Under the pieces are notes generated by a model. The model worked only from the letters and a program-made list of their open reading frames with translations. It searched no databases and was not told where the DNA came from. From the NCBI RefSeq assembly GCF_004363805.1, contig NZ_SNZP01000011.1:65594-129593 (forward strand): a stretch of 64,000 nucleotides of DNA, read 5' to 3'. The DNA is from Paludibacterium purpuratum. Its GTDB lineage: Bacteria; Pseudomonadota; Gammaproteobacteria; Burkholderiales; Chromobacteriaceae. Shown piece by piece: positions 54,364-63,299 of the stretch; the stretch's first letter is position 1; the number at the start of each line of letters is the position of its first letter. The position numbers were made by a program, and so were the translations under genes.

Positions 54364-57189
54364 ATGAGCAGTATGGGTGAGGCGCTGGCCGAACCGGCAC
54401 AGGCAAGCGCGCGGGTACTGAGCCTGCTGCGGCAACTTGCGCCGGAGGCCGCCGCCGCGATTTGGCGCCGAGATGGGCAAGACTGGCAGTGTCTGGGTAC
54501 GACCGGATCCTGCCACGGCCTGCCGACTCCGCAAGGGGTTGACGCCATGCTGACGCCAACGAACGGTCATGACATCCAGCCGGTGATGCATGGTGCGGAG
54601 ATGCTAGGCTGCCTAGTGTGGCGCGACATGCCGAGCGAATTGGCGGTCACGTTGGCCGGTCTACTCGGCGGCCAATGGCTTGCCTGGCAACAAGCCGAAG
54701 GCGAGGCCCGCGCCCGCGTGGTGCAGGATGCCCTGCTGGACATCAGCCGCCTGGCCCGCGAATGTCTCGGCATCGAACAGTTGTGTTCCCAGGTGTATCG
54801 GCTGCTTGGCCCGCTCTTCTCCGTCGATAACTTCCATATCGCGCTGTTGGACGACAACGGCACCACTTTGCGTTTCCCCTTCTATCGCAATCGGCATACC
54901 GTTTTGGCACCGGATCCGGAGCGTTTGTTTGCGCTCGATGAATCCGGGCAAGCGCGCCTGGTGCAGCGCGTCGTCAAATTGCAATCGACGCTTTACCTGG
55001 ATGCCAATGGACTCAGTAGCGCACTGACGGACGAAATACAGCCGCCGCAGTTCTGGATCGGCGAGCCGCTGTTTGGCGCCGACGGTGTGGTGATCGGTGC
55101 GATGGTATTGCAGCGCTACGCGGACGAGCCGCCGTTCGTCGCTGGCGAGCAGCGGCTGTTCCAATACACCGCTCGGGCGATCGGCGGTGCGCTGACGCGC
55201 ATGCAATACCAAGCGCGCCTCGAGCAGCAAGTCTGGTTGCGTACCCGTGAGCTGGAGGGGGCCAATGCGCGTCTGATCGCAGAGGTCGATGAACGACGCC
55301 AGGCGGAGAAAGTTCAGCGGGTGCTGTTCGAGATCGCCGGCCTGGCCAATACCAGCTTATCGCTGACCGCATTCCTCGCCGGAGTTCACCGCCAACTGGT
55401 CGAACTCATGCCGGCACGCAACTGTCAGGTGGCACTGTACGACGCCTTGAACGACACCATTCGTTTCCCCTATAGCGTGGACGAGCATGAAGCCGACCCG
55501 GCGCCGCACAAACCGGGGCGCGGCCTGATCGAGCAAGTGCTGCACGGCGGCCTGCCGGTGTTGGCCAGCCCGCGTCAGGGCCGGCAAAGCGTCGACAGCG
55601 GCGCGCTCGAACCGGAAAGCTGGCTTGGCGTGCCGCTTTATAGCGGGCACGAGCTGCTCGGCGTTTTGTCGGTGCGCAGCTACCAGGCGGGCGTCACATA
55701 CAGTTATCGCGACCAGGCGGTGCTGGCCTGCGTGGCCAACAATATCGGCAGCGCGCTCGCACGCGTGCGCGTACTGGAAGAATTGCAACGCGCATATGCC
55801 GAATTGGAGGAGCGCGTGCGCGAGCGTACCAGTGCATTGGACGCGGTCAATGCCCAACTGCAGTTCGACAGCATGCACGATTCGCTGACCAAGCTGCCTA
55901 ACCGCAGCTTCTTCGCCAAGACCCTGCGACGAACTTGGGAAGCCTATGCCAACGGGGCCGGCGAGCGCTTCGCTGTGTTCTTTATCGACCTCGACCGATT
56001 CAAACTGGTCAACGACACGCTGGGTCACCTGGCGGGCGATCATTTGTTGTCCGAAGCGGGCAGCCGGATCCGCAACTGCATGCGACAGAAGGATTTCATG
56101 GCTCGGCTGGGGGGCGACGAGTTCGCCGTGCTGTTGTTCGGCATGGATCAGATCGAAGGTTGCGAGATGATCGCCCAACGGATGGTGAACGAGTTCGAGC
56201 GGCCGATCATCATTGCCGGCCGCGAAGTCTTCACCACCGCCAGTCTGGGGGTGGTGCTGGCCGATAAGGACCATCATCGCAGCGCCGAGGAGCTGCTGCG
56301 CGACGCCGATCATGCCATGTACCGCACCAAGCAGCTCGGCCGGCACGGCTACACGGTGTTCAACCACGAACTGCGCGCCGATCAGGCAGATCAGCTGGCC
56401 ATGGAGGCGGAGTTGCGCCGCGCGCTGGACGAAACCGACCAACTGATTCCGCATTACCAACCGTTCATCGACGCACACACCGGTCAATTGGCGGGGTTCG
56501 AGGCGCTGGTGCGTTGGCAGCATCCGATGCGGGGCTTGATTTCCCCGTCGATCTTCCTGCCGATCGCCGAAGAGAGCGGGCTGATCATGCGGCTGGATCG
56601 CTACATGATCCAGGCGGCCTGCGCCCAGTTGCGCCAATGGCTGGATGCGGAACGGGTCGGCGAGGATATCGCGCTGCACATCAACCTGTCGTCCGCCAAT
56701 CTGCACGACGCCGATTTGGTCGACTGGCTGCGCCAGTTGATCGCGCAGTACGCGCTGCGCCCCGGCATGTTGCATCTGGAAATCACCGAAACCGCCCTGA
56801 TCGATGTGCCGGACATCGCCGCGACCGTGATGCGCGAGCTGCACGAGCTGGGCTTGCGGCTGGCGCTGGACGACTTCGGCACTGGCTACTCGGCGTTGTC
56901 CTATTTGCATCGCTATCGATTCGATGTACTTAAGATCGATCAATCGTTCGTCTTCGATGTCGACCGCAAGGAAGAATCCGCCGCCATCGTGCGCGCGATC
57001 CTGGCGTTGGCGGACGCACTGTCGCTGGAGGTGGTCGCCGAGGGCGTCGAAACCCTGTCGCAATTGCAGCGTTTGCGGGCCATGGGCTGCGACAAGGTGC
57101 AGGGCTATTACTTTTCACACCCCGCCACGGCACGCGACATCGATTGGGCGCAGTTGGCGGCGATTCCTTGGGAGTTTGCCAGTGCCTGA
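54364..57189 (+). CDS. GAF-GGDEF-EAL protein (cyclic-di-GMP turnover) inside the biotin cluster
   Basis: 941 residues, no transmembrane segment seen. Two GAF-like sensor regions (about 120-280 and 310-480; LLDISRLARECLGIEQLCSQ, FEIAGLANTSLSLTAFLAGV) each lead into a coiled coil. A GGDEF domain follows with an intact GGDEF at 583-587 and an inhibitory I-site RxxD at 574-577 (RQKD). The EAL domain has EALVRW (713 on), LEITET, DDFGTGYSALSYL, KIDQSFV and AEGVET. All residues needed for cyclase and phosphodiesterase activity appear present, so the net direction is unknown. bioH starts inside its last codons (GTGCCTGA), implying co-transcription with biotin genes. Confidence 0.95.
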   Translation: MSSMGEALAEPAQASARVLSLLRQLAPEAAAAIWRRDGQDWQCLGTTGSCHGLPTPQGVDAMLTPTNGHDIQPVMHGAEMLGCLVWRDMPSELAVTLAGLLGGQWLAWQQAEGEARARVVQDALLDISRLARECLGIEQLCSQVYRLLGPLFSVDNFHIALLDDNGTTLRFPFYRNRHTVLAPDPERLFALDESGQARLVQRVVKLQSTLYLDANGLSSALTDEIQPPQFWIGEPLFGADGVVIGAMVLQRYADEPPFVAGEQRLFQYTARAIGGALTRMQYQARLEQQVWLRTRELEGANARLIAEVDERRQAEKVQRVLFEIAGLANTSLSLTAFLAGVHRQLVELMPARNCQVALYDALNDTIRFPYSVDEHEADPAPHKPGRGLIEQVLHGGLPVLASPRQGRQSVDSGALEPESWLGVPLYSGHELLGVLSVRSYQAGVTYSYRDQAVLACVANNIGSALARVRVLEELQRAYAELEERVRERTSALDAVNAQLQFDSMHDSLTKLPNRSFFAKTLRRTWEAYANGAGERFAVFFIDLDRFKLVNDTLGHLAGDHLLSEAGSRIRNCMRQKDFMARLGGDEFAVLLFGMDQIEGCEMIAQRMVNEFERPIIIAGREVFTTASLGVVLADKDHHRSAEELLRDADHAMYRTKQLGRHGYTVFNHELRADQADQLAMEAELRRALDETDQLIPHYQPFIDAHTGQLAGFEALVRWQHPMRGLISPSIFLPIAEESGLIMRLDRYMIQAACAQLRQWLDAERVGEDIALHINLSSANLHDADLVDWLRQLIAQYALRPGMLHLEITETALIDVPDIAATVMRELHELGLRLALDDFGTGYSALSYLHRYRFDVLKIDQSFVFDVDRKEESAAIVRAILALADALSLEVVAEGVETLSQLQRLRAMGCDKVQGYYFSHPATARDIDWAQLAAIPWEFASA

Positions 57190-57985
57190 TTCCGATTGGC
57201 ACAGCGCGGCCGACGGTCGTATGACTTTGCGCGTCGAAACCGACGGCCGTGGCGCCGACGTGGTGCTGTTGCACGGTTGGGGCCTGCATGGCGGGGTCTT
57301 CGAGCGCGTGGCGGCGGAACTGTCGGCACACTACTGCGTGCATCGCGTCGATCTGCCCGGCCACGGCGGCTCGCCGTCGCTTGAATCATTCAGCGGCGAG
57401 CGGGTGGCCGATTTGTTGGCCATGCATTTCCCTTGGCCCGTGCATGTGCTGGGCTGGTCGTTGGGCGGTCTGGTCGCCCAATACTGGGCGCTACGCCATG
57501 CCGCTCAAGTGAAGAGTCTGGCGCTAGTCGCCACCAGCCCCTGCTTTGTACGCAAGGAAGATTGGCCGCATGCCCAATCCGCCGATGCGATCGAAGCGGT
57601 GGCCGAGAGCTTGGATCGCGAGTTCGACGCCACTTTGGAGCGCTTCCTGGCGCTGCAAATGCTCGGCTCCAAGAGCGCTCGCGATACGCTCAAAGCCTTG
57701 CGGGCGCAGTTGTTCGCCCACGGCCGGCCGCAGGGCTTGCGACCGGCGCTGCAATTATTGCTCGATGCCGATTTACGCGCCGAGGTCGGCACCATTCACT
57801 GTCCAGTCGGTCTGTTTTACGGCCAACGCGACGTCATTACCCCGCAGGGCGCCGGCCAGTGGTTGGCCGAGCAGCTGCCCGATGCGCAACTGATCACCTT
57901 TGCGCAAGCCTCGCACGCGCCGTTTCTGTCCCATGAGGCGGCATTTGTGGCGCGGCTTGCCGAATTTCTGGATTGTCATGCATGA
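57182..57985 (+). CDS. bioH: Pimeloyl-ACP methyl ester carboxylesterase
   Basis: BioH, 267 residues, alpha/beta hydrolase that removes the methyl group from pimeloyl-ACP methyl ester to end chain elongation. VLLHGWGLHGGVF (oxyanion region), nucleophile elbow GWSLGGLV (Ser93), acid in FYGQRDVITP, His in FAQASHAPFLS. Start GTG 57182 has GGGAG with 7-base spacing and overlaps the preceding stop; ATG 57221 is an alternative but would lose the first 13 residues. The bioC start overlaps its stop as ATGA. Confidence 0.95.
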   Translation: MPDSDWHSAADGRMTLRVETDGRGADVVLLHGWGLHGGVFERVAAELSAHYCVHRVDLPGHGGSPSLESFSGERVADLLAMHFPWPVHVLGWSLGGLVAQYWALRHAAQVKSLALVATSPCFVRKEDWPHAQSADAIEAVAESLDREFDATLERFLALQMLGSKSARDTLKALRAQLFAHGRPQGLRPALQLLLDADLRAEVGTIHCPVGLFYGQRDVITPQGAGQWLAEQLPDAQLITFAQASHAPFLSHEAAFVARLAEFLDCHA

Positions 57986-58875
57986 GTGAAGCTTTTTTTA
58001 CCGACAAGGCGCGCGTGCGCGCCGCGTTCGAACGTGCCGCCACAAGCTACGACGGTGCGGCCGTGTTGCAGCGCGAAGTCGCCGCGCGCATGGCCGAGCG
58101 GCTCGATTACATCAAAGTCGCCCCCAAAGTGATTCTGGATGCCGGTAGCGGCACCGGCGAAGGGGCGGCCGAGCTGCGCCGGCGCTATCCCGATGCGCGG
58201 GTGATCGAACTCGATTTGGCGCAGGCCATGTTGTTGGCCTCGCGCGGCAAACAACAACAGGCCGCCGGTTTGGTCAGCCGCCTGTTTGGTCGTGACAAGC
58301 CGTGGCAGGTTTGCGCCGACATCGAGCGTTTGCCGCTGGCGGATGCCAGTGTCGACATGATCTGGTCCAACCTGGCGATCCAGTGGGTCAATATCCCCGA
58401 TAGTGCCTTCGCCGAGTTCCGTCGCGTGCTCAAACCCGAGGGCATGGTACTGTTTTCCACCTTGGGGCCGGATACGCTGCAGGAACTTCGCCATGCTTTT
58501 TCCGGTCTGGACGGGTTAACCCACGTCAACCGTTTCATCGACATGCACGATCTGGGGGACGCCATGTTATCCGGCGGTCTGTCCGAGCCGGTGATGGACA
58601 TGGAGAAGATCGTCCTCACCTATGCCGCGGCGCGCGACGTGATGCGCGACCTGAAGGCCATCGGCGCACATAACGCCACTGCCGGGCGTGGGCGCGGCTT
58701 GATGGGTAAGCGGGCCTGGCAGCAGGTCGAGGCCGCCTACGAAACCTGGCGGCGCGAAGGCCGGCTGCCGGCCACCTACGAAGTCGTGTATGGTCATGCC
58801 TGGCGTGGCCAGGACAAAAAATCCAACCGGCTGCCGGATGGCCGCCAGGTGATCGATTTCGTCAAGAAGGGTTGA
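57982..58875 (+). CDS. bioC: Malonyl-ACP O-methyltransferase
   Basis: BioC, 297 residues. It methylates malonyl-ACP so that it can prime pimelate synthesis, paired with BioH. SAM-binding motif I VILDAGSGTGEGAAELRRRY, ADIERLPLADASVDMIWSNL, IQWVNIPDSAFAEFRRVLKP and LFSTLGPDTLQELRHAFSGL are typical of BioC. The N-terminal VRAAFERAATSYDGAAVLQREV is the family opening. Start fixed by the ATGA overlap with bioH. The last biotin gene here; no bioA or bioD appears in the window. Confidence 0.95.
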   Translation: MSEAFFTDKARVRAAFERAATSYDGAAVLQREVAARMAERLDYIKVAPKVILDAGSGTGEGAAELRRRYPDARVIELDLAQAMLLASRGKQQQAAGLVSRLFGRDKPWQVCADIERLPLADASVDMIWSNLAIQWVNIPDSAFAEFRRVLKPEGMVLFSTLGPDTLQELRHAFSGLDGLTHVNRFIDMHDLGDAMLSGGLSEPVMDMEKIVLTYAAARDVMRDLKAIGAHNATAGRGRGLMGKRAWQQVEAAYETWRREGRLPATYEVVYGHAWRGQDKKSNRLPDGRQVIDFVKKG

Positions 58876-58891
58876 ACGCGAGATTTTTTTG

Positions 58892-58926
58892 GGCCGATGC
58901 CGCCTGGCGGCACGGCCGTTTATTTT
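58892..58926 (+). terminator. Rho-independent terminator after bioC
   Basis: GGCCG-a-TGCCGC / GCGGCA-CGGCC (58892-58903 with 58907-58917), 11 pairs and one bulged A, loop CTG, tail GTTTATTTT. It separates the biotin unit from the patatin-like gene. Confidence 0.85.
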
Positions 58927-58942
58927 GGTAAAGCGAAATAAT

Positions 58943-59827
58943 ATGAAGATGTGGAAGCAAGGCGCGCTGTTGGCGCTGATGGGGCTGTTGTCGGCCTGTG
59001 GTTCGATGCGAAAACCCGAGACGCCCCCGGCGGCGCCTGTGCATATCAAGATCGGTCTGGCCCTCGGCGGCGGCGCCGCCAAGGGCTTTGCCCATGTCGG
59101 CGTGATCAAGGTATTGGAAGCCAACGGCATCGTGCCCGACATTGTCACCGGCACCAGCGCCGGCAGCGTGGTCGGCAGCTTGTATGCCGCGGGCTATACC
59201 CCCGCGCAATTGCAGCAGATCGCATCGAAGTTGGACGAAACCAACCTGACCGACTTCACGCTGTCGAGCCGCGGCTTCATCAAGGGCGAACGCCTGCAGG
59301 CTTTCATTAATGCCGAGGTACAAAACCGTCCGATGGAAAAACTGGCCAAGCCGTTCGGTGCGGTGTCGACCGAACTCGACAACGGTCAGCGCGTGGTGTT
59401 CCGACTCGGCAACACGGGCCAGGCGGTGCGCGCCTCGGCCAGCATTCCGAACGTTTTCCTGCCGGTCGAGATCGCCGGCCGGCGTTACGTGGACGGTGGC
59501 CTGGTCAGCCCGGTGCCGGTGAGCGCAGCGCGAGAAATGGGGGCCGACCTGGTCATCGCGGTCGACATTTCCGCCCGCCCCAAAGCCGGCTCCGCTACCG
59601 GTTTTCTGTCGATCCTCGATCAGAGCCTGAACATCATGAGCGTGGCCGCCTTGGCCAGCGAATTGAAACAGGCGGACGTGGTGATTCGTCCGCAAGTGCA
59701 GAACATCGGTTCGGCGTCCTTCGATGCTCGCAACCAGGCGATTCGTGCGGGTGAGGTCGCCGCGCAGCAAGCGATTGTCCAGATCCGCGCCAAGCTGCAA
59801 CAGAAGCAGCTGGCCATGACAAAGTAA
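58943..59827 (+). CDS. Patatin-like phospholipase lipoprotein (RssA-like)
   Basis: 294 residues. Lipoprotein signal MKMWKQGALLALMGLLSAC with lipobox LSAC. The patatin domain shows the oxyanion loop LALGGGAAKGFAHVG, the nucleophile VTGTSAGSVVG (GxSxG) and the catalytic Asp in YVDGGLVSPVPV, so the Ser-Asp dyad is complete. Compared with cytoplasmic RssA/YchK it adds a lipid anchor, suggesting action at the envelope. Upstream in-frame starts lie in the terminator of bioC and are rejected. A glutathione transferase gene follows after 41 bases. Confidence 0.9.
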   Translation: MKMWKQGALLALMGLLSACGSMRKPETPPAAPVHIKIGLALGGGAAKGFAHVGVIKVLEANGIVPDIVTGTSAGSVVGSLYAAGYTPAQLQQIASKLDETNLTDFTLSSRGFIKGERLQAFINAEVQNRPMEKLAKPFGAVSTELDNGQRVVFRLGNTGQAVRASASIPNVFLPVEIAGRRYVDGGLVSPVPVSAAREMGADLVIAVDISARPKAGSATGFLSILDQSLNIMSVAALASELKQADVVIRPQVQNIGSASFDARNQAIRAGEVAAQQAIVQIRAKLQQKQLAMTK

Positions 59828-59868
59828 TGGCATACTGAGTTCGTGCCCACTTTTTCGAGGAGGAGTGC

Positions 59869-60525
59869 ATGATCAAGTTGTATGGAGCACCGCTGTCGCC
59901 CTACTTCAACAAGGTAAAAATCGCCTTGCTCGAAAAGGGCGTGAACTTCGAGGAGGTGCTGACGCGGCCGTCCCAGGAGCCGGATCTCCTTGCCAAGAGC
60001 CCGATGGGCAAGATTCCGTTCGTGGAAATCGGCAACTTCCACTTGGCCGAATCCACCGCCATTCTCGAGTGGCTGGAAGACGCCTATCCGACTGCCAGCC
60101 TGTTGCCGGCCACACCCAATAGCCGGGCGCAGTCGCGCGAGCTGATGCACCTGTTCGACCTGTATGTGGGGCAGGGTTGCGTGGCCTTCCAGCGTCACGA
60201 GGTGTTTGGCGCACCGCTGGACGATGCCACCCGCGCTGAAGCGCGCGCGCTCATCATCCGCGGCTTGACCGCCGTGAGCAATCGCGCCGATTTCGGCCCA
60301 TACCTGGTCGGCGAGTCGTTCAGCTATGCCGATCTGTCGGCTGCCAGCGTGTTGCCGATGCTGGAGTATGCCGGCAAAGCGCTTGGCGAGGATCTGTTGC
60401 AGTACTTGCCTGGGATGCACGATTACATGAAGCAGCTGGGCGAGCGCCAGACCGTGTCCAAGACCTGGGCCGGCTACTCGAAGACGCGCGCGTTTTTACT
60501 TGAGCAGGCAGCGGGTCCGCGCTGA
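59869..60525 (+). CDS. Glutathione S-transferase family protein
   Basis: 218 residues. Thioredoxin-fold N-domain (KLYGAPLSPYFNKVKIALLE, SPMGKIPFVE with the cis-Pro, LAESTAILEWLED with the glutathione gamma-Glu contact ES) and an all-helical C-domain (YLVGESFSYADLSAASVLPM, the conserved N-capping region with Asp). The catalytic residue region has Ser (PLSPYF), as in beta/theta-like classes. GAGGAGG precedes ATG. The substrate is unknown; detoxification or stringent starvation-type roles are possible. Confidence 0.92.
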   Translation: MIKLYGAPLSPYFNKVKIALLEKGVNFEEVLTRPSQEPDLLAKSPMGKIPFVEIGNFHLAESTAILEWLEDAYPTASLLPATPNSRAQSRELMHLFDLYVGQGCVAFQRHEVFGAPLDDATRAEARALIIRGLTAVSNRADFGPYLVGESFSYADLSAASVLPMLEYAGKALGEDLLQYLPGMHDYMKQLGERQTVSKTWAGYSKTRAFLLEQAAGPR

Positions 60526-60558
60526 GGTCTGGCCCGATGCGGGCTCGGACGCCAGCGT

Positions 60559-61620
60559 TCAATCGAAGAGCGGCAACTGCGCGGCGATTGTCGCCTCTTC
60601 TTCCGCCAGCTTGACGCCCACGCCCAACAAGCGCACCGGTTGCTCCCCACGGGCAAACCCCATTTGCATGAGTTGCGCGAAATGGGCGTCATCGAATGCA
60701 CTGCCGATTTGCTCGACCGTGGTTTGCGTGAAGTCGGCGAACTTCAGCTTGCAGACAATGCCGCGAAAAGGCGGATTCCCCGCGCGGCCGAGCCTCTCCC
60801 GCAGCCGCTCTAGCAGCTCGGGCAGCGCCTGCAGGCAGGCGGCCAGATCCGGTAGATCGGTTGCATAGGTCTCTTCCACGCTGACGCTCTTGCGCACACG
60901 GTCGACGGATACCTCCCGCTCATCCTCGCCGCGCGCCAGCCGGTGCAAGCGTTCGCCGAAGCGGCCGAACTGGTGTAGCAGCTCGGCCAGCGACCATTGG
61001 CGCAGATCGCCGCAAGTCAGAATCCCCATGCGTTTCATCCGCTCGGCAGTCACTTTGCCGATTCCCGGCACCTTGCCCACCGGCAAAGCCGCCACGAATG
61101 CATCGATTTCGTGCGGCAAGATCACTTTCTGACCATCGGGTTTGTTCCAATCGCTGGCGACTTTGGCGAGAAACTTGTTCGGCGCGATGCCGGCTGAGGC
61201 AGTGATGCCGATTTCCTGGCGGATGCGATCGCGGATCGCTTTGGCCATCAGCGTCGCGCTGCCACGGCAGTGAGGTTGGCCCGTGACATCCAGGTAGGCC
61301 TCGTCCAGCGACAACGGTTCGATGCGGCTGGTGTAGTCGCCGTAGATTTGCATGATTCGATTGCTGGCCTCGCGATAGCGCGCCATATCCGGCGGCACGA
61401 TCAACAGGCGGGGACAAAGCGTGAGCGCGCGTCGCGACGACATGGCGGAGTGAATGCCAAACTGACGGGCTTCGTAGTTACAGGTGGCGATGACCCCGCG
61501 GCTATCCGGGCGACCGCCTACGGCCAGCGGGATTCCGCGCCATGCGGGCGTGTCGCGCATCTCGATCGAGGCATAGAAACAGTCGCAGTCGATGTGGATA
61601 ATCTTGCGGTCGGCGGGCAT
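60559..61620 (-). CDS. dinB: DNA polymerase IV (Y-family translesion polymerase)
   Basis: 353 residues. Palm motifs IIHIDCDCFYASIEMRD and SRIEPLSLDEAYLDVTG with the catalytic Asp and Asp-Glu residues; steric and finger region RGVIATCNYEARQFGIHSAM; thumb helix-hairpin-helix VGKVPGIGKVTAERMKRMG; little-finger domain (SVSVEETYATDLPD). The C-terminus carries a beta-clamp-binding QLPLF motif. Start MPADRK (61620); the earlier in-frame part lacks family resemblance. No LexA-like box was identified upstream. Convergent with the glutathione transferase. Confidence 0.96.
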   Translation of the reverse strand: MPADRKIIHIDCDCFYASIEMRDTPAWRGIPLAVGGRPDSRGVIATCNYEARQFGIHSAMSSRRALTLCPRLLIVPPDMARYREASNRIMQIYGDYTSRIEPLSLDEAYLDVTGQPHCRGSATLMAKAIRDRIRQEIGITASAGIAPNKFLAKVASDWNKPDGQKVILPHEIDAFVAALPVGKVPGIGKVTAERMKRMGILTCGDLRQWSLAELLHQFGRFGERLHRLARGEDEREVSVDRVRKSVSVEETYATDLPDLAACLQALPELLERLRERLGRAGNPPFRGIVCKLKFADFTQTTVEQIGSAFDDAHFAQLMQMGFARGEQPVRLLGVGVKLAEEEATIAAQLPLFD

Positions 61621-61803
61621 TTGGGTGCAAAGCGGGTTGGGGGAGCGATGAAAATGGAGCCGCCGACGCCCCGGGTCATCCTCCATCTTGTCCTTTTTTG
61701 GTGTGAACCTGGCTTGCTGGGGTATCGGCGGTGGGTATGTCAGCTCCGGAACTCAGTTTGCGCGTCCGGCGCGAAGGGGTAAAGCACCATGATGGATATT
61801 GCG

Positions 61804-61823
61804 ATGCAGCATGTATGCTGCAT
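61804..61823. other. Near-perfect 20-bp palindrome downstream of the copper chaperone gene
   Basis: ATGCAGCAT-GT-ATGCTGCAT: 9-bp arms around a 2-base centre. It lies 27 bp beyond the stop of the minus-strand copper chaperone gene, with no T-run. It could be a terminator, a protein site, or chance. The rest of the 61621-61849 gap shows nothing recognisable. Confidence 0.45.
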
Positions 61824-61849
61824 GCAACGCCTATGCATTTGGTGCGGCT

Positions 61850-62320
61850 TTACATTTTCATCTGTTGCATATCGCCTTCAGTAGGCATATCGCGTACTTC
61901 GACCTGGATCTCCACCTTGCCGGCATGGGCAAAAGACAGCGTCAGCGGGAAGCGATCGCCGGTCTTGAGCGGTGCTTTGAGCCCCATCAGCATGATGTGC
62001 AGGCCCCCGGGGGCGAAATGTACCGGCTTGCCGGCCGGGATCGCGACGCCATCGGTCAGTTCGCGCATGCGCATGATGCCTTGATCCATGCTGCTCTGAT
62101 GGATCTGTGTCTTGGCCGCAACGTCGCTACGCACCGTCAACAGCTTGTCGGTTTGGCCGCTGGCATTGCTGATATTCAGGTAGACGGCACCGTTGCTTGC
62201 CTGCATCGCCGTGCTGCGCGCCCAGACGCCGTCGATGGTTAGGTCGCCGACCTTGACGGGGTTTGCCAATGCCAATTGACTAACCAACAGCAGTAGCAAA
62301 CCGGTAAAAAATTGTTTCAT
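61850..62320 (-). CDS. PCu(A)C-type periplasmic copper chaperone
   Basis: 156 residues. Signal peptide (FFTGLLLLLVSQLALA, cleavage before NPV), then a cupredoxin-like domain with the copper motif H-x(n)-M-x(n)-HxM: HQSSMDQGIMRMRELTDG, then VHFAPGGLHIMLMGL. A Met-rich tail (GDMQQMKM) may add Cu(I) ligands. Family members deliver copper to the CuA site of cytochrome c oxidase or buffer periplasmic copper. No Sco gene adjoins. Divergent from the MarC gene. Confidence 0.93.
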   Translation of the reverse strand: MKQFFTGLLLLLVSQLALANPVKVGDLTIDGVWARSTAMQASNGAVYLNISNASGQTDKLLTVRSDVAAKTQIHQSSMDQGIMRMRELTDGVAIPAGKPVHFAPGGLHIMLMGLKAPLKTGDRFPLTLSFAHAGKVEIQVEVRDMPTEGDMQQMKM

Positions 62321-62508
62321 ACATCCTCACGGAGCTAGATTATGACACCCGGTAAGCTACCACGATGCCTCCAGGGTGGAATGCGACAAATTGCCACAGC
62401 ATCTTATGCTAATCTGCGACGTCAAACTATTTAACCTGGACGAATGGCGACGCTTTGGCATTTGCCGCCGTAGAATGGGCCGCCTCGACCTCTTTGGTTG
62501 CTAACTTC

Positions 62509-63156
62509 ATGTTCAAGACCTTTTTTCTGCAGTTTCTGTTCGGCGGGTTGATCAGCCTGGTGACCATCACCAACCCCCTGTCCAAGATTCCGTTGTTCGT
62601 CACGCTGACCCAGGGCATGAGCGAGGTGCGTCGCAGACAGCAGGCTAAAAAGGCGGCTGTCTATGCCGGCCTGATCATGGCCGTGAGCTTATTGGCCGGC
62701 AACGTGATTCTGGCCGTTTTCGGCATTTCCTATGGCGCGCTGCGCATTGCCGGCGGCTTCGTGGTGGCGGTGCTGGGCTATCGCATGCTGTTCATGTCGC
62801 AAGATCCGGGACAGGCACCCAAGCCGCAGAACAACCGCGAGGACTACTCCTTCTTCCCGTTGGCCATGCCGGGCATTAGCGGACCGGGCACCATCGCCGT
62901 GGTCATCGGCATCGCCACCGAAATCGCCGAGCAACCCTCGCTACCTGCCAAGATGCTGGCGTTCGGCATGACCTTCGCGGCGATCTTCCTGACCAGCCTA
63001 GGCATGTGGCTCGTGCTGCGTTCCTCGGCGCTGTTGTCGGAAAAGATGGGCCGTAACGGCACGGAGGTGATGACCCGGTTGCTGGGCTTTCTGTTGATCT
63101 GCGTCGGGGTGCAGTTCGTCGGCTCCGGGATTCGCAGTTTTATGGCCGGCTCCTGA
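62509..63156 (+). CDS. MarC/NAAT-family integral membrane protein
   Basis: 215 residues with about six transmembrane helices. Landmarks of the family: SLVTITNPLSKIPLFVTLTQ near the N-terminus, ALRIAGGFVVAVLGYRMLFM, FFPLAMPGISGPGTIAVVIG, and the final MTRLLGFLLICVGVQFVGSG. Despite the MarC name, family members have not been shown to give multidrug resistance; transport of small solutes is assumed. ATG 62509 (MFKTFF) matches the usual start; an in-frame start at 62455 is less likely. Confidence 0.93.
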   Translation: MFKTFFLQFLFGGLISLVTITNPLSKIPLFVTLTQGMSEVRRRQQAKKAAVYAGLIMAVSLLAGNVILAVFGISYGALRIAGGFVVAVLGYRMLFMSQDPGQAPKPQNNREDYSFFPLAMPGISGPGTIAVVIGIATEIAEQPSLPAKMLAFGMTFAAIFLTSLGMWLVLRSSALLSEKMGRNGTEVMTRLLGFLLICVGVQFVGSGIRSFMAGS

Positions 63157-63181
63157 TTTGTAGTTTAATTACCTCAAGAAA

Positions 63182-63217
63182 AAGCCTGCCCCCGTCTCGG
63201 TGGGCGGGCTTTTTTCT
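63182..63217 (+). terminator. Rho-independent terminator after the MarC gene
   Basis: AAGCCTGCCC (63182-63191) pairs with GGGCGGGCTT (63202-63211) with one T-G wobble and a 10-base loop, followed by TTTTTCTATC. Confidence 0.9.
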
Positions 63218-63299
63218 ATCTTGATCTGAATTTGATCATTGTCATGGTGCGATGCGGAATTGAAATGTAGTTTTATTTCAAAACCAATGGAATAAAGCC

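Noticed and set aside
55357-57063. Long antisense frame over the GGDEF-EAL gene
   Set aside because: A shadow of conserved GGDEF and EAL codons on the opposite strand.
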